Assembly: GCA_046331425.1 (NCBI GenBank)
Contig: JAXLQU010000002.1
Location: 200,685-264,684 of the forward strand
Length of the DNA stretch: 64,000 nucleotides
From: JANNUT01 sp046331425
GTDB lineage: Bacteria; Acidobacteriota; Polarisedimenticolia; J045
Reading direction: 5' to 3'
The position numbers were made by a program, and so were the translations under genes. Numbering within the stretch: the first letter of the stretch is position 1; every line of letters begins with the position of its first letter. Under the pieces are notes generated by a model. The model searched no databases, was not told the origin of the DNA, and was given only the letters and a program-made list of their open reading frames with translations. Of the stretch, positions 7,050 through 15,820 are shown piece by piece.

Positions 7050-8936
7050 ATGCTCATCAGTCGGGGATGGCGTCATCAGATCGGCGCCTCGGTGCGGGCC
7101 GCTCGGCGCTGGCTAGCAGTTGCCACCGTCGCTCTGGCAGCAACTCTCGGCGCGACGGCCGGGACCATCGACGTCCGATGGGACGCCGTGAGCGATCCGG
7201 ACCTGGCCGGGTACCGCGTGTACTACGGGCCGACCCTTGGATCTCACGCAAACGTCAAAGATGTTGGCAAAACCACGTCGACCCAACTCACAAGCCTCAC
7301 CGACTGCACGCTGTGGTACGTGTCGGTTCGCGCCTACGACACGGGCGGACTCGAGAGCACCACCGACTCCAACAGCGTCAAAGGGTATGCGCGCCCTGTC
7401 GTGTCGACCGTCAGTCCGACCACGATCAAGCCGGGCGAGACGCTCACCTTCACAGTGACCGGCAGCAACTACGATGCTGGTGTGAGCGGCGACGCCAGTC
7501 GGCCGCGCGCCACCGTCACGCTTTCGAATCCCAATCTGACCGTGACCAGTTACTCCGTGAACGCGTGCGGCACCATCAGCATGACCGTGCAGGCGGCGAG
7601 CAGCGCACCCAACGGTTTCTCGGATGTAACGGTCAAGAACCCAGATCTGAGCACCACCACTCCCGCGAGCAAGCCGTGGGTTTTTGGCACCAAGGCGTCA
7701 GCCATCGAGATCAAGGCTTCGACCGACACCACACCGCCGACCGTCAGTTCCACGAATCCTGCTGCCGGCGCCACCGGTGTCGTGGCATCGGTCCGGCCGA
7801 CGGTGACGTTCAGTGAATCGATGTCGGCCTCGTCGATCACCACCTCCACGGTGCGCTTGATCGACGTCGCATCCGGCAGCGCTGTGGCCCAGTCCAGCGG
7901 CTCGCCGTCGCTTGCCGGCGCCGTGGCCACGATCACGCCGGGTGTCGCACTCGGTGCAGGGAAACAGTACCGAATCGAGGTTTCTGGCGGCACATCGGGC
8001 GCGAAGGACTTGGCCGGTAACGCACTCGCACAGAACTACACGCAGTCGCCACCGTTCACCATCGCAAGCGATGGTGGATCAGGCGGACCGATCGACGTCA
8101 CGTCGTTCAATCCTGCGGCGGGTCAAACCGGCGTGGCGATCACCACGACCCAGGCGCGTATCACGTTCAATCTCGACGTCAGTCCGCTGTGGACGATCCT
8201 CGATCGCACCGAACTGCAGCGCCGCTTCCGCGTGCTGACCGGCGAGACGTTCCTACCGCACCAGTCGACATCTCCGAGCTACGAGAACGGCGGGCGCACG
8301 GTGGTGATCACGTTCGCCAAACCGCTCACTGCGGGACAGACCTACGTCACGCAAGCGAATCTGTCGGGTGCTTCGTTGAAGCGAACGCTCGACTCCGCCG
8401 GTCACTCCGAGCTGTATGGCGGCCGTATCTGGCGTACATCGCCCGGTTGGACCGTGGAAGCGTCGATCGAAACCACGACCTTCCGCAGTCCCACCAGCGG
8501 CGATTCCGGCACGCTGCAAGCCGGCAGCACGAGTCAGCCCGACAGTTCCGGCGGCGTGCCGCTCGACGCAGAGTTCCGCATCAAGTTCCAAACGACACTG
8601 TCGAGTCCGAGCGTGAACTTGAGCACCGTGAAGTTGTTCAAGCTAGGGAGCCCGCTCAAGCAGGTACCGCTGAACGGGTATCCGTCGATCGAGAACGGCG
8701 ACACCGTGTACGTCAAACCCGCCTCGCCGCTCGAGCCGGGAAAGAAGTACAGGCTGTGGGTGAAGAGTGGTGCGCAGGGCGTCCTGTTGATTACCGCCAA
8801 CGGCAGCGCGAGTTCCAAGGGCAAGGCGCAGCCAATCAACTTCACGACCGAGGTTACCGCTACCGCGCAGAGCGAAACGCTCTCGATCGGCGTCGAACCG
8901 CCGCAGACCTCTCAGCAGCAAGGAGGCCAGCAATGA
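7050..8936 (+). CDS. Secreted fibronectin-III / IPT / triple Big_5-like protein
   Basis: The ATG at 7050 is chosen because it opens a signal peptide (Arg-rich n-region, then a hydrophobic stretch ending GATAG near residue 38) behind a GGAAAGG site. The frame is open further up to 6792, but that stretch holds the promoter. Of 628 residues, about 39-120 form an fn3 domain, 121-222 an IPT-like domain, 228-345 a clear Big_5 domain, and 350-470 and 495-605 two more diverged Ig-like domains. It has a Gln-rich tail and no sortase, PEP-CTERM or transmembrane anchor. It is a paralogue of the preceding gene. Its TGA overlaps the next ATG (ATGA). Confidence 0.85.
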   Translation: MLISRGWRHQIGASVRAARRWLAVATVALAATLGATAGTIDVRWDAVSDPDLAGYRVYYGPTLGSHANVKDVGKTTSTQLTSLTDCTLWYVSVRAYDTGGLESTTDSNSVKGYARPVVSTVSPTTIKPGETLTFTVTGSNYDAGVSGDASRPRATVTLSNPNLTVTSYSVNACGTISMTVQAASSAPNGFSDVTVKNPDLSTTTPASKPWVFGTKASAIEIKASTDTTPPTVSSTNPAAGATGVVASVRPTVTFSESMSASSITTSTVRLIDVASGSAVAQSSGSPSLAGAVATITPGVALGAGKQYRIEVSGGTSGAKDLAGNALAQNYTQSPPFTIASDGGSGGPIDVTSFNPAAGQTGVAITTTQARITFNLDVSPLWTILDRTELQRRFRVLTGETFLPHQSTSPSYENGGRTVVITFAKPLTAGQTYVTQANLSGASLKRTLDSAGHSELYGGRIWRTSPGWTVEASIETTTFRSPTSGDSGTLQAGSTSQPDSSGGVPLDAEFRIKFQTTLSSPSVNLSTVKLFKLGSPLKQVPLNGYPSIENGDTVYVKPASPLEPGKKYRLWVKSGAQGVLLITANGSASSKGKAQPINFTTEVTATAQSETLSIGVEPPQTSQQQGGQQ

Positions 8937-9718
8937 AAGCCGCAACCAAGTCGCTGAGTCGATCCTTGTGTCTCGTCTGCGCGCTGAGCGCCGTTGCGCC
9001 CGTGTGGGCCGGCGATCTCACGCTCACCTGGCGCGCCAACGACGATGACGCGACGGCCGGTTACCTGATAGAAGTGCGTGACCCGCACGGCACGCTGTTG
9101 CGCAGCGTCGATGCTCAGGACAAGACACGTTTGACACTGCGCGATCTCGACGACAACCAACTATTGTTCATTGCCGTGCGACCGTACGATGTTGGCGGCA
9201 ATCAAGCGCGCAAAGCCAGCGAGCCGTTGGTGACCTTCGCCAATCCGCGTGTCGACCGGCTCGACGGCTCCGTCGACTCCGGGCGCCGATTCAAGCTCAC
9301 GCTGTATGGCGCCAACTTCGCCGATGACGCGCGCGTTGCATCCAACCGGCCTGGAGTGCTCGTGACTTCCTCGACGGTCTTGAGGCCTGATGCTGCGATC
9401 ATCGAGGTCAGCCTTCGATCCGATCGCACGCTATCGCTCTCCGCATCGGATTTCACGGTTGCGAATCCGGTCCGTCGCGCCGCCGAGTATCTGGAAGCAC
9501 ATCCTGAGTTGCTCGACGTCGATGGCTCCGGAACCATCGATGCGGCCGATCTCGCGCGCGTTGACGCAGCCTTCGGCACTCGCACGGTCGACGCTGGACC
9601 TGACGCTCAGCTCGATCTCAACGCGGATGGCGTGATCGATGCCGAGGATGCCGCACAGGTGCGAAGGTTTTTGAACCGCACCGAAAGTGGCTCTCCCGCT
9701 GCACGAGGCGCTCCTTGA
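8933..9718 (+). CDS. Secreted fn3/IPT protein with dockerin-type calcium repeats
   Basis: This 261-residue protein starts at the ATG of an ATGA overlap, with AGGAGG upstream. It has a signal peptide (to WAG, residue 27), an fn3-like domain (28-100), an IPT-like domain (100-180), and near the C-terminus two EF-hand/dockerin type I repeats, DVDGSGTIDAADL and DLNADGVIDAEDA. Dockerins bind cohesins and calcium. No cohesin is encoded nearby, so the partner is unknown and the module may only stabilise the fold. Its stop TGA overlaps a TTG start of the histidine kinase, linking surface proteins and regulators in one transcript. Confidence 0.85.
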   Translation: MKAATKSLSRSLCLVCALSAVAPVWAGDLTLTWRANDDDATAGYLIEVRDPHGTLLRSVDAQDKTRLTLRDLDDNQLLFIAVRPYDVGGNQARKASEPLVTFANPRVDRLDGSVDSGRRFKLTLYGANFADDARVASNRPGVLVTSSTVLRPDAAIIEVSLRSDRTLSLSASDFTVANPVRRAAEYLEAHPELLDVDGSGTIDAADLARVDAAFGTRTVDAGPDAQLDLNADGVIDAEDAAQVRRFLNRTESGSPAARGAP

Positions 9719-10878
9719 ATTCAGCGCGTCCCCCAGACAGATTGCCCATCATGGGTGAATCGACATACATCGGCTCGACGTGTGCCCCGTCGGCAGGAGA
9801 ACTGCCTGGCGGGGAACTGTTTTTTCGTCGTGTCATCGAAGGTATGCGCTGCGCGATCGTTACCGTCGATCGTGCAGGACGTGTCCTGACCGTGAACGAG
9901 CTGGCGCGAGAGATTCTCGAGCTCGACAACTCGATCGAGATCGGAGCGCACGTCACCAAGGTGCTGGCGCGACACCCCCGGTTGGCGGAGGTGTTGCTCG
10001 ATGCGCTCGAGATGGCGCATCCGCCGAATCGCGCCGAGATGGAAATTCGTTCGCGCGAAGAGGACGGACGCACCATCGGCTTCACGATCAGCGCAATCAA
10101 AGATGCCGACGCTACGTCCGGAGTGGCGTTGTTCTTCAAAGACCTCACGATGGTCGAGCGACAAGAGGAACAGGACCGGCTGCGCGATCGACTCGCCGCG
10201 CTTGGGCAGATGGCGGCGTCGATGGCGCATGAAATCCGCAATCCGCTGGCCTCGATCGACGTCACCGCCTCGCTGCTGAAGCGAAAGCTCAGTGGGCGAG
10301 ACGAGGAGTTGCGTCTGATCAGCAAGATCGTCGATGAGGTCGAGCGCTTGAATCGCACCGTGACGCGCGGTCTGGAATTTGCGCGCGGCGTGTTCCCGGA
10401 ATTGAGCGAGCAGCGCGTGGAGCGCCTGCTCGAGGCGGCCGTCAGCGAGGCCCAGGCGCGCTATCCGGAAGCCAAGGTCGACATCGAGCGCCGCTTCGAA
10501 CCGGGAGCGCCACCCGTCGCTTGTGATGGCGGGCTGATCCAGCAGGTCTTTGCCAATCTGATCTTCAACGCCTTCGAGGCGATGAGCGGGAACGGTTCGC
10601 TCTCGCTCGAGTTGCGCGCACTGGCTCGCCCGGAGCGCGATCCCGGGGCGGTCGAGATCATGGTTCGCGACAACGGACCCGGGCTCAGTCACGAGGTAGC
10701 CGACAAGATCTTCTACCCGTTCATCACTACCAAGAAGGGCGGATCCGGGATTGGCTTGGCGATGGCGCGTAAGATCATCGAGTGCCATCACGGTTTGATC
10801 GACGTGAAAAGCTCGCCGGGCTGCGGCACCGCGTTTCGTGTGGTGTTGCCGCGCGATGGCGGACGCAGACAGGGCTGA
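9715..10878 (+). CDS. PAS-domain sensor histidine kinase (NtrB/AtoS type)
   Basis: A TTG start in a TTGA overlap with the dockerin gene gives 387 residues and has a GAGG site. The first ATG is at 9751 but lacks a site, so both starts remain possible. There are no membrane segments. A PAS domain (about 35-145) is followed by a short coiled linker, HisKA with MAHEIRNP (His172 from TTG) and a complete HATPase (N-box NLIFNAFEAM, DNGPGL, GGSGIGLAM). It should phosphorylate the NtrC-family regulator 30 bases downstream. Being soluble, it presumably senses a cytoplasmic cue. Confidence 0.92.
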   Translation: MNSARPPDRLPIMGESTYIGSTCAPSAGELPGGELFFRRVIEGMRCAIVTVDRAGRVLTVNELAREILELDNSIEIGAHVTKVLARHPRLAEVLLDALEMAHPPNRAEMEIRSREEDGRTIGFTISAIKDADATSGVALFFKDLTMVERQEEQDRLRDRLAALGQMAASMAHEIRNPLASIDVTASLLKRKLSGRDEELRLISKIVDEVERLNRTVTRGLEFARGVFPELSEQRVERLLEAAVSEAQARYPEAKVDIERRFEPGAPPVACDGGLIQQVFANLIFNAFEAMSGNGSLSLELRALARPERDPGAVEIMVRDNGPGLSHEVADKIFYPFITTKKGGSGIGLAMARKIIECHHGLIDVKSSPGCGTAFRVVLPRDGGRRQG

Positions 10879-10908
10879 CCTACGACGCGCTGAGAGGAGC
10901 CGGGGACA

Positions 10909-12306
10909 ATGCGCAAGATTCTCGTCGCCGAGGACGAACGTAACCTCCGCGAAGGTATTGCCGAGGCGTTTCGCGACGCCGGTCACGAAGTCACCGAGGC
11001 CCACGACGGCCAGCAGGCGCTGACGGCGTTGGAACAGCAGGTCTACGACCTGGTCATCACTGACTACAAGATGCCGGGCTGCGACGGCTTGGAAGTGCTG
11101 CGCCGCGCTCGGATGGTCAACGACACCACGCCGGTGATCATGGTGACGGCGTATGGCACCGTCGAGGGAGCGGTCGAGGCGATGCGATTGGGCGCCTTCG
11201 ACTACATCCTCAAGCCGTTCAATCTGGAAGAGCTGGAGATGAAGGCGCAGCGTGCCTTCGAACATCGCCGTCTGGTCAGCCGGTTGCAGGAATACGATCG
11301 CCGCGATGTCGTCGGTTCGTTCGACAACATCGTGGGCGAGTCATCGGTGATGCGTCGTGTATTCGATGTCGTTGGCAAGGTTGCGCCGAGCAACGCGACC
11401 GTGCTGATCCTGGGTGAAACGGGAACCGGCAAGGAGTTGATCGCCGAGGCTATTCACCGCAACTCGCAGCGCAAGGATGGACCGTTCGTCAAGATCAACT
11501 GCGCCGCACTGCCGGAGAACCTGCTCGAAAGCGAACTGTTCGGTCACGAGCGCGGTGCGTTCACCGGGGCCGACCGGCAGCGGATCGGGCGATTCGAACT
11601 CGCCAACGAAGGCACGTTGTTCTTGGACGAGATCGGCACGATGAGTGCCAATACCCAAGCGAAGGTGCTGCGCGTGCTGCAAGAGCGCGAGTTCGAGCGT
11701 TTGGGTGGCACCCGTACGATCAAGGCCGATGTCCGAGTGATCGCGGCCACCAACCGAGATCTGGAAGAAGCGATCATGTCGGGCGGCTTCCGGGAAGACC
11801 TCTACTACCGGCTCAATGTGGTCACGATCAACATGCCGCCGTTGCGCGATCGCAAGGAAGACATCGTGCCGTTGGCGACGTTCTTCCGGCAGAAGTTTGC
11901 CGACGATCTGAAGAAATCGGTGCGCGGCTTCTCGCCGGCGTCGCTGCGTTTGCTGACGCGCCACAACTGGCCGGGGAACATCCGCGAGTTGGAGAACACC
12001 ATCGAGCGCGCCGTCCTGATGGCGGACACCGACATCATCGAACCCAAGGACCTGACGCTCGCCACGGCTGACGGAGGTGGGCCGGAGGAACGGTCGCGCC
12101 TGTCGTCGATGTTGCGGCTCCCGGCCGAAGGGATGCCGTTGGACGATTTGGAGCGGATGGTGATTCTCGAAGCGCTGCGAATGAACGATTGGATCCAGAA
12201 AGACGCGGCACGTTTTCTTGCCGTGTCCTCGCGGGTCATGAACTACAAAATCCAGAAGTACGAGATCACGCACCCCCGTTGGACACGTAACAAGACGAGC
12301 GCCTGA
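10909..12306 (+). CDS. NtrC-family sigma-54-dependent response regulator
   Basis: This 465-residue protein has a receiver domain with Asp52 in TDYKMPG, acidic residues Glu8/Asp9 and a lysine in LKPF. The AAA+ domain has Walker A GETGTGKE (from 168), GAFTGA (216-221, the sigma-54 contact loop, intact) and LDEIG. A short Fis-type helix-turn-helix lies at about 420-460. It follows the PAS kinase and is its probable partner. The two RpoN-type promoters ahead of the upstream fn3 genes are the obvious candidate targets. A GAGAGGAG site precedes the ATG. Confidence 0.95.
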   Translation: MRKILVAEDERNLREGIAEAFRDAGHEVTEAHDGQQALTALEQQVYDLVITDYKMPGCDGLEVLRRARMVNDTTPVIMVTAYGTVEGAVEAMRLGAFDYILKPFNLEELEMKAQRAFEHRRLVSRLQEYDRRDVVGSFDNIVGESSVMRRVFDVVGKVAPSNATVLILGETGTGKELIAEAIHRNSQRKDGPFVKINCAALPENLLESELFGHERGAFTGADRQRIGRFELANEGTLFLDEIGTMSANTQAKVLRVLQEREFERLGGTRTIKADVRVIAATNRDLEEAIMSGGFREDLYYRLNVVTINMPPLRDRKEDIVPLATFFRQKFADDLKKSVRGFSPASLRLLTRHNWPGNIRELENTIERAVLMADTDIIEPKDLTLATADGGGPEERSRLSSMLRLPAEGMPLDDLERMVILEALRMNDWIQKDAARFLAVSSRVMNYKIQKYEITHPRWTRNKTSA

Positions 12307-12431
12307 CCGCGCCGCGGAGTTGATGCGAAGTGTCAGCAGTGGGCCCAGGGCGGATCGCGCGGGCGTAGACTCCGTTTCATGCCGACCGTACTCATGGTGT
12401 CCTTCGTAGTGGTGGCGCCGCGGTGTCAGCG

Positions 12432-12866
12432 ATGAACGTGCGCACCGCGCAGCCCGGCGATGAAACCTCGATCGCCCTGCTCCTGTCGCAATTGGGCTAC
12501 CCGACATCGCCCGATCAGATGAGACTCCGCTTGGCGCGCATCGAGCAGCGCGGCGGAATTACGTCATTGGTGGCGGTCGAGGCGGAGCAAGTGATCGGCT
12601 TCGCGGCGGTCGAACGGTTCGCATCGTTCTCCGATGACCAGCCTGTCGGGCGCGTGGTGGTGATGGTCGTCGACGAGCAGCGGCGAGGCGAGGGGATCGG
12701 CTCCGTTCTCCTGGCGGCCTGCGAGAGCGTTTTGATCGCTGCCGGCGCCGAACGGATCGTGTTGACCAGTGCCCACCGTCGAGCCGGCGCCCATCGGTTT
12801 TACGAGCGGCACGGGTACGCGTCGACCGGTCTGCGGTTCGCCAAGCTCGTCGGCCCGGCGCGTTAG
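12432..12866 (+). CDS. GNAT family N-acetyltransferase
   Basis: This 144-residue protein has the GNAT core: beta-strand VVVMVVDEQ, then the acetyl-CoA pyrophosphate loop RRGEGIG, and a C-terminal AHRFYERHGY motif typical of the family. The substrate is not predictable. An in-frame GTG nine bases upstream is an alternative start, and neither has a strong ribosome site. Its TAG overlaps the reverse-strand TAG of the next gene by four bases, so the two genes converge without a spacer. Confidence 0.88.
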   Translation: MNVRTAQPGDETSIALLLSQLGYPTSPDQMRLRLARIEQRGGITSLVAVEAEQVIGFAAVERFASFSDDQPVGRVVVMVVDEQRRGEGIGSVLLAACESVLIAAGAERIVLTSAHRRAGAHRFYERHGYASTGLRFAKLVGPAR

Positions 12867-13294
12867 CGTGTGAGGTGCAATCGCACGGCAGGCGCGACCA
12901 ACTGCTTGCCCCCTTCGATCTGATAGACGGCACGAACGTAGATCGTGTGGTCCTCGCCGGCGGTGCGCGAGATGCGCCGCCACAGCGAGGGATCGGGCTG
13001 CAAGAAACCTTCGGTCGACCAGTTGCTATGGATGATCGGCCGCGACGAGAAGGTTGGATCGGCGGAGAACTCGATGCGGGCGCGGTCGTCGGGTGCCGTT
13101 CGCCAATCGATCTGCGGCGCGACACGCGCGCTCGCCACGAACAAGGGCGGGGTCAACGGCGGTAGCACTCGATCGGGGCACGGCGCTTCAACATTGGCGG
13201 GCTTGGGGCAGGGAAGGCTGATCACCTGCGCGGTCGCCCCCGCTGTGCCGATCAAAAGAGATGCTGCGAGCGCGACGAGACCTCGTTGGAGCAT
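12863..13294 (-). CDS. Small secreted protein of unknown function
   Basis: The 143 residues open with a clear signal peptide (hydrophobic core about 7-20, ending ATAQ), followed by a Pro/Cys-containing segment. The C-terminal half of about 90 residues has beta-strand periodicity, reminiscent of an fn3-like fold (RIEFSADPTF, IYVRAVYQIEG). I recognise no family with confidence. A GGAGG-type site precedes the ATG. The 190 bases upstream, to the hydrolase gene, hold nothing I can name. Confidence 0.65.
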   Translation of the reverse strand: MLQRGLVALAASLLIGTAGATAQVISLPCPKPANVEAPCPDRVLPPLTPPLFVASARVAPQIDWRTAPDDRARIEFSADPTFSSRPIIHSNWSTEGFLQPDPSLWRRISRTAGEDHTIYVRAVYQIEGGKQLVAPAVRLHLTR

Positions 13295-13485
13295 CGGTTC
13301 CTCCCTGCCGACGATGGTGATCGCATCGACAAGGGGACATTAGGGCGGATCACCCTCAGCGCGGAGAGCCAATTGATGCGCAGCGCTGTAACGACACCGC
13401 ACCGTCCGGGCCACCCGATCCGACCTGCAGAGCGAAGACTCGATCGGCGCAGACCGGCCCCTGAACTGAAGAGCTGAATCGTTGT

Positions 13486-14817
13486 CTAACAGCCACCCTT
13501 GGCGATGAACGAAGCGATATCGCCTATTACCTGAGGATCGACCGGTCGAACCTTCGCATAGTCTTCAGGGCTGCTCGGTCCTTCACCCTTGCGCATCAGG
13601 TGATCGAGCCCGTCGTAGGAACGCAAGCACGCCCCTTTCTTGCCGGTCAGAGCCTTCTGCCACTCGGCGAAATCGGCCATCGTCACCTGGTAGTCGCGTT
13701 TGCCTTGCAACACCAACACAGGCAGCCCCAGTGCCGCCGTTTCAGCCGGAGCGTTGTGCGCCTCGAGATCCTTGAAGTACCCAGACGGCGCACCGAGGTA
13801 GAGTTTGCTGCTCGCATCCGGTTGTTTCATCGCCACTCGCAACGCCGCCACCGCTTGCTCGAGCATGTCGAGGTTTTTTTGTTCCTCGGCGCTGACCGTG
13901 CCATCGACCCGGGCCAAGTAGTCGGCTTGTTCGATCATCTTCTCCGGCATCGGCAGCGCACTTCCGGCCATCACGATCATCCCAGCGACCTTCGCTGCCT
14001 TGGCGATTCGCGGCGCCAACTGACCACCCAAGCTGTGCCCCAGGACGAAGACACGCTTCGGATCGATCTCGGTTCTGCGACTGAGTACCTTGATTGCGGC
14101 CGCCGCGTCATCGATCGACTCTTCCTTCACCGTGAGTTTGGCGCCGACCTCGGCGAAGTCTTTGGGGCGTGCGAACGTGCGCTTGTCATAACGCAGCGAT
14201 GCAATGCCGCGCGCGGCGAGACCTCGGGCGATGTCGCGGAATGGCTTGTTACCAAGGGACGACTCGTCGCGATCGTTCGGTCCGCTGCCGTGCACCAGCA
14301 CCACACCAGGAAACGGTCCGCCGGTTTTGGGCAGTGTCAACGTGCCGGGTAGTGCGCGCCCTTCCGGTCCGACGTTCAGTTCGAGTTCACGCCAAGCAGC
14401 CGTCGCGGGATCTTCCTTGGCAGGCTGCGGAGAGTACGGTTGCACGCCCATTCCGGCGACCAGACCGTCGGCATCGAAGACGATCTGAAAGTCGAACATG
14501 CCGCTTTCGAACGAGACGGGAACTCGAAAGCGCCGATACCCGGAGACGGTGTCGGAGGCCCACGCCTGTCCCGCGCTCTTGATCGCGCCCATCTTCGCCA
14601 CGAGGCTCGTGCGCAGTTGCGGGAACGCATCCCCTTTGAGCGCTTCCTGCATGGTGGAGGTGCTCATGGCGCGCGCGGCGTCGTAGTTCTCGGCGACCAC
14701 GGCGTTCGCAAAATCGGTGGCGCGCCGCGCCAGGTCTTCGTCCGTGAAAGCGGCCCAGGACAGCGTAGGAGTGACGGCCAACAGCAGCGAGAGAAAGGCC
14801 AGGCGAATGTTTGTCAT
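13486..14817 (-). CDS. Secreted alpha/beta hydrolase with N-terminal DUF3887-like domain
   Basis: The ATG at 14817 opens a signal peptide (to SWAA, about residue 22) and is preceded by a GGGAG site. Further upstream frame would run into the divergent EamA gene. Of 443 residues, about 25-120 form a small alpha/beta domain resembling DUF3887, and 140-440 an alpha/beta hydrolase with an oxyanion loop VLVHGSGPNDRD, nucleophile elbow GHSLGG and a C-terminal GLDHL histidine. Such proteins are dienelactone-hydrolase/prolyl-oligopeptidase-like esterases or peptidases acting in the periplasm. The substrate is unknown. Confidence 0.88.
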   Translation of the reverse strand: MTNIRLAFLSLLLAVTPTLSWAAFTDEDLARRATDFANAVVAENYDAARAMSTSTMQEALKGDAFPQLRTSLVAKMGAIKSAGQAWASDTVSGYRRFRVPVSFESGMFDFQIVFDADGLVAGMGVQPYSPQPAKEDPATAAWRELELNVGPEGRALPGTLTLPKTGGPFPGVVLVHGSGPNDRDESSLGNKPFRDIARGLAARGIASLRYDKRTFARPKDFAEVGAKLTVKEESIDDAAAAIKVLSRRTEIDPKRVFVLGHSLGGQLAPRIAKAAKVAGMIVMAGSALPMPEKMIEQADYLARVDGTVSAEEQKNLDMLEQAVAALRVAMKQPDASSKLYLGAPSGYFKDLEAHNAPAETAALGLPVLVLQGKRDYQVTMADFAEWQKALTGKKGACLRSYDGLDHLMRKGEGPSSPEDYAKVRPVDPQVIGDIASFIAKGGC

Positions 14818-14860
14818 CGGAATACTCCCGTGAGGAACTCGCATTGTAGGCTGCTCGTCG

Positions 14861-15712
14861 ATGTCCAACCTACTGGCATTGATCGCGGCCTGTTTGTACG
14901 GCGCCGCAGACTTCTGCGGCGGCTTGGCGGTTCGACGCGCACCGCTGCTGCGCGTGACCGCCCTGTCGCAAGCGGTGGGGCTCGTGGCGCTCGCCGTGCT
15001 CGCGCCGCTGACCAGCACTTGGCCTGGTTTCGGCGCGGACATCGCCTGGGGTGCCGCAGCGGGGCTATTGGGCGGAAGTGGCGTCGCGCTGTTGTATCTC
15101 GGTCTGGCTCGAAGCGCAGCGAGCGTGGTGGCGCCGGTCTCGGGCGTGGTGGCGCTGGTGCTCCCGGTGCTGGCGGGTTTGATGATTGGAGAACGTCCCT
15201 CCGTTTTGGTGTGGTCGGGAATCGCTGTGGCGGCCGGGGCCGTGACGCTGATTGGCGGGGGAGCACCGGAGGCTCACATCGGTCGTGCGGGCCGCGGCGG
15301 GGCGTTGATCATCGCGATCGCGGCGGGGGTCATGATCGGCGGGTTCTTGGTCTGTCTGGGGCGAACATCGTCGCAGTCCGGGATGTGGCCGCTGCTCGCC
15401 GCTCGTTCGGTGTCGACTTCATTGTTCTTGGCGGGTGCCGCGATCGCGTCGTGGCGGCGGCCACCGAGCGTGGCCGGATCATCGTCCGTGATTTGGCTGA
15501 TACTCGGATGTGGCCTGCTCGATATGTGTGCCAACGCGCTCTATCAACGGGCGGTGCGCGGCGGCGAGTTGAGCGTGATCGCCACGCTCACGAATCTCTA
15601 TCCGGCGAGCACGGTGGTGTTGGCGGCGATGCTGCTGGGCGAAAGACCGCGCCGGGTGCAGTGGGTAGGGTTCGGGTTGGCGTTGATGGCCGTCGTGATG
15701 ATCAACGCCTGA
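14861..15712 (+). CDS. EamA/DMT family transporter
   Basis: This 283-residue, roughly ten-helix inner-membrane protein has the duplicated EamA layout: each half ends with an acidic GER motif (LMIGERPS and MLLGERPR) before a final helix. That is the standard drug/metabolite transporter pattern for small-molecule export or uptake. The start lies only 43 bases from the divergent hydrolase start, so both promoters must overlap. No ribosome site is evident. The substrate is unknown. Confidence 0.88.
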   Translation: MSNLLALIAACLYGAADFCGGLAVRRAPLLRVTALSQAVGLVALAVLAPLTSTWPGFGADIAWGAAAGLLGGSGVALLYLGLARSAASVVAPVSGVVALVLPVLAGLMIGERPSVLVWSGIAVAAGAVTLIGGGAPEAHIGRAGRGGALIIAIAAGVMIGGFLVCLGRTSSQSGMWPLLAARSVSTSLFLAGAAIASWRRPPSVAGSSSVIWLILGCGLLDMCANALYQRAVRGGELSVIATLTNLYPASTVVLAAMLLGERPRRVQWVGFGLALMAVVMINA

Positions 15713-15820
15713 GGGGAGCGCTTCGGGCTGGTGTCGCGGCATCGCTTCAGGGGCAGAGATCACGAATATTCCGATCGATCACAACCAGAAAGTCGGGGAT
15801 CGGTTGCTAGGATTGGTGCG

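Noticed and set aside
9721..11265. 514-codon open frame on the minus strand
   Set aside because: It is antisense to a clear histidine kinase and NtrC regulator; high-GC codon bias opens the opposite frame. It has no domain.
14440..15810. 456-codon plus-strand frame overlapping the EamA gene
   Set aside because: It overlaps both the hydrolase and the EamA transporter, and its Gly/Arg-rich product is without domains.
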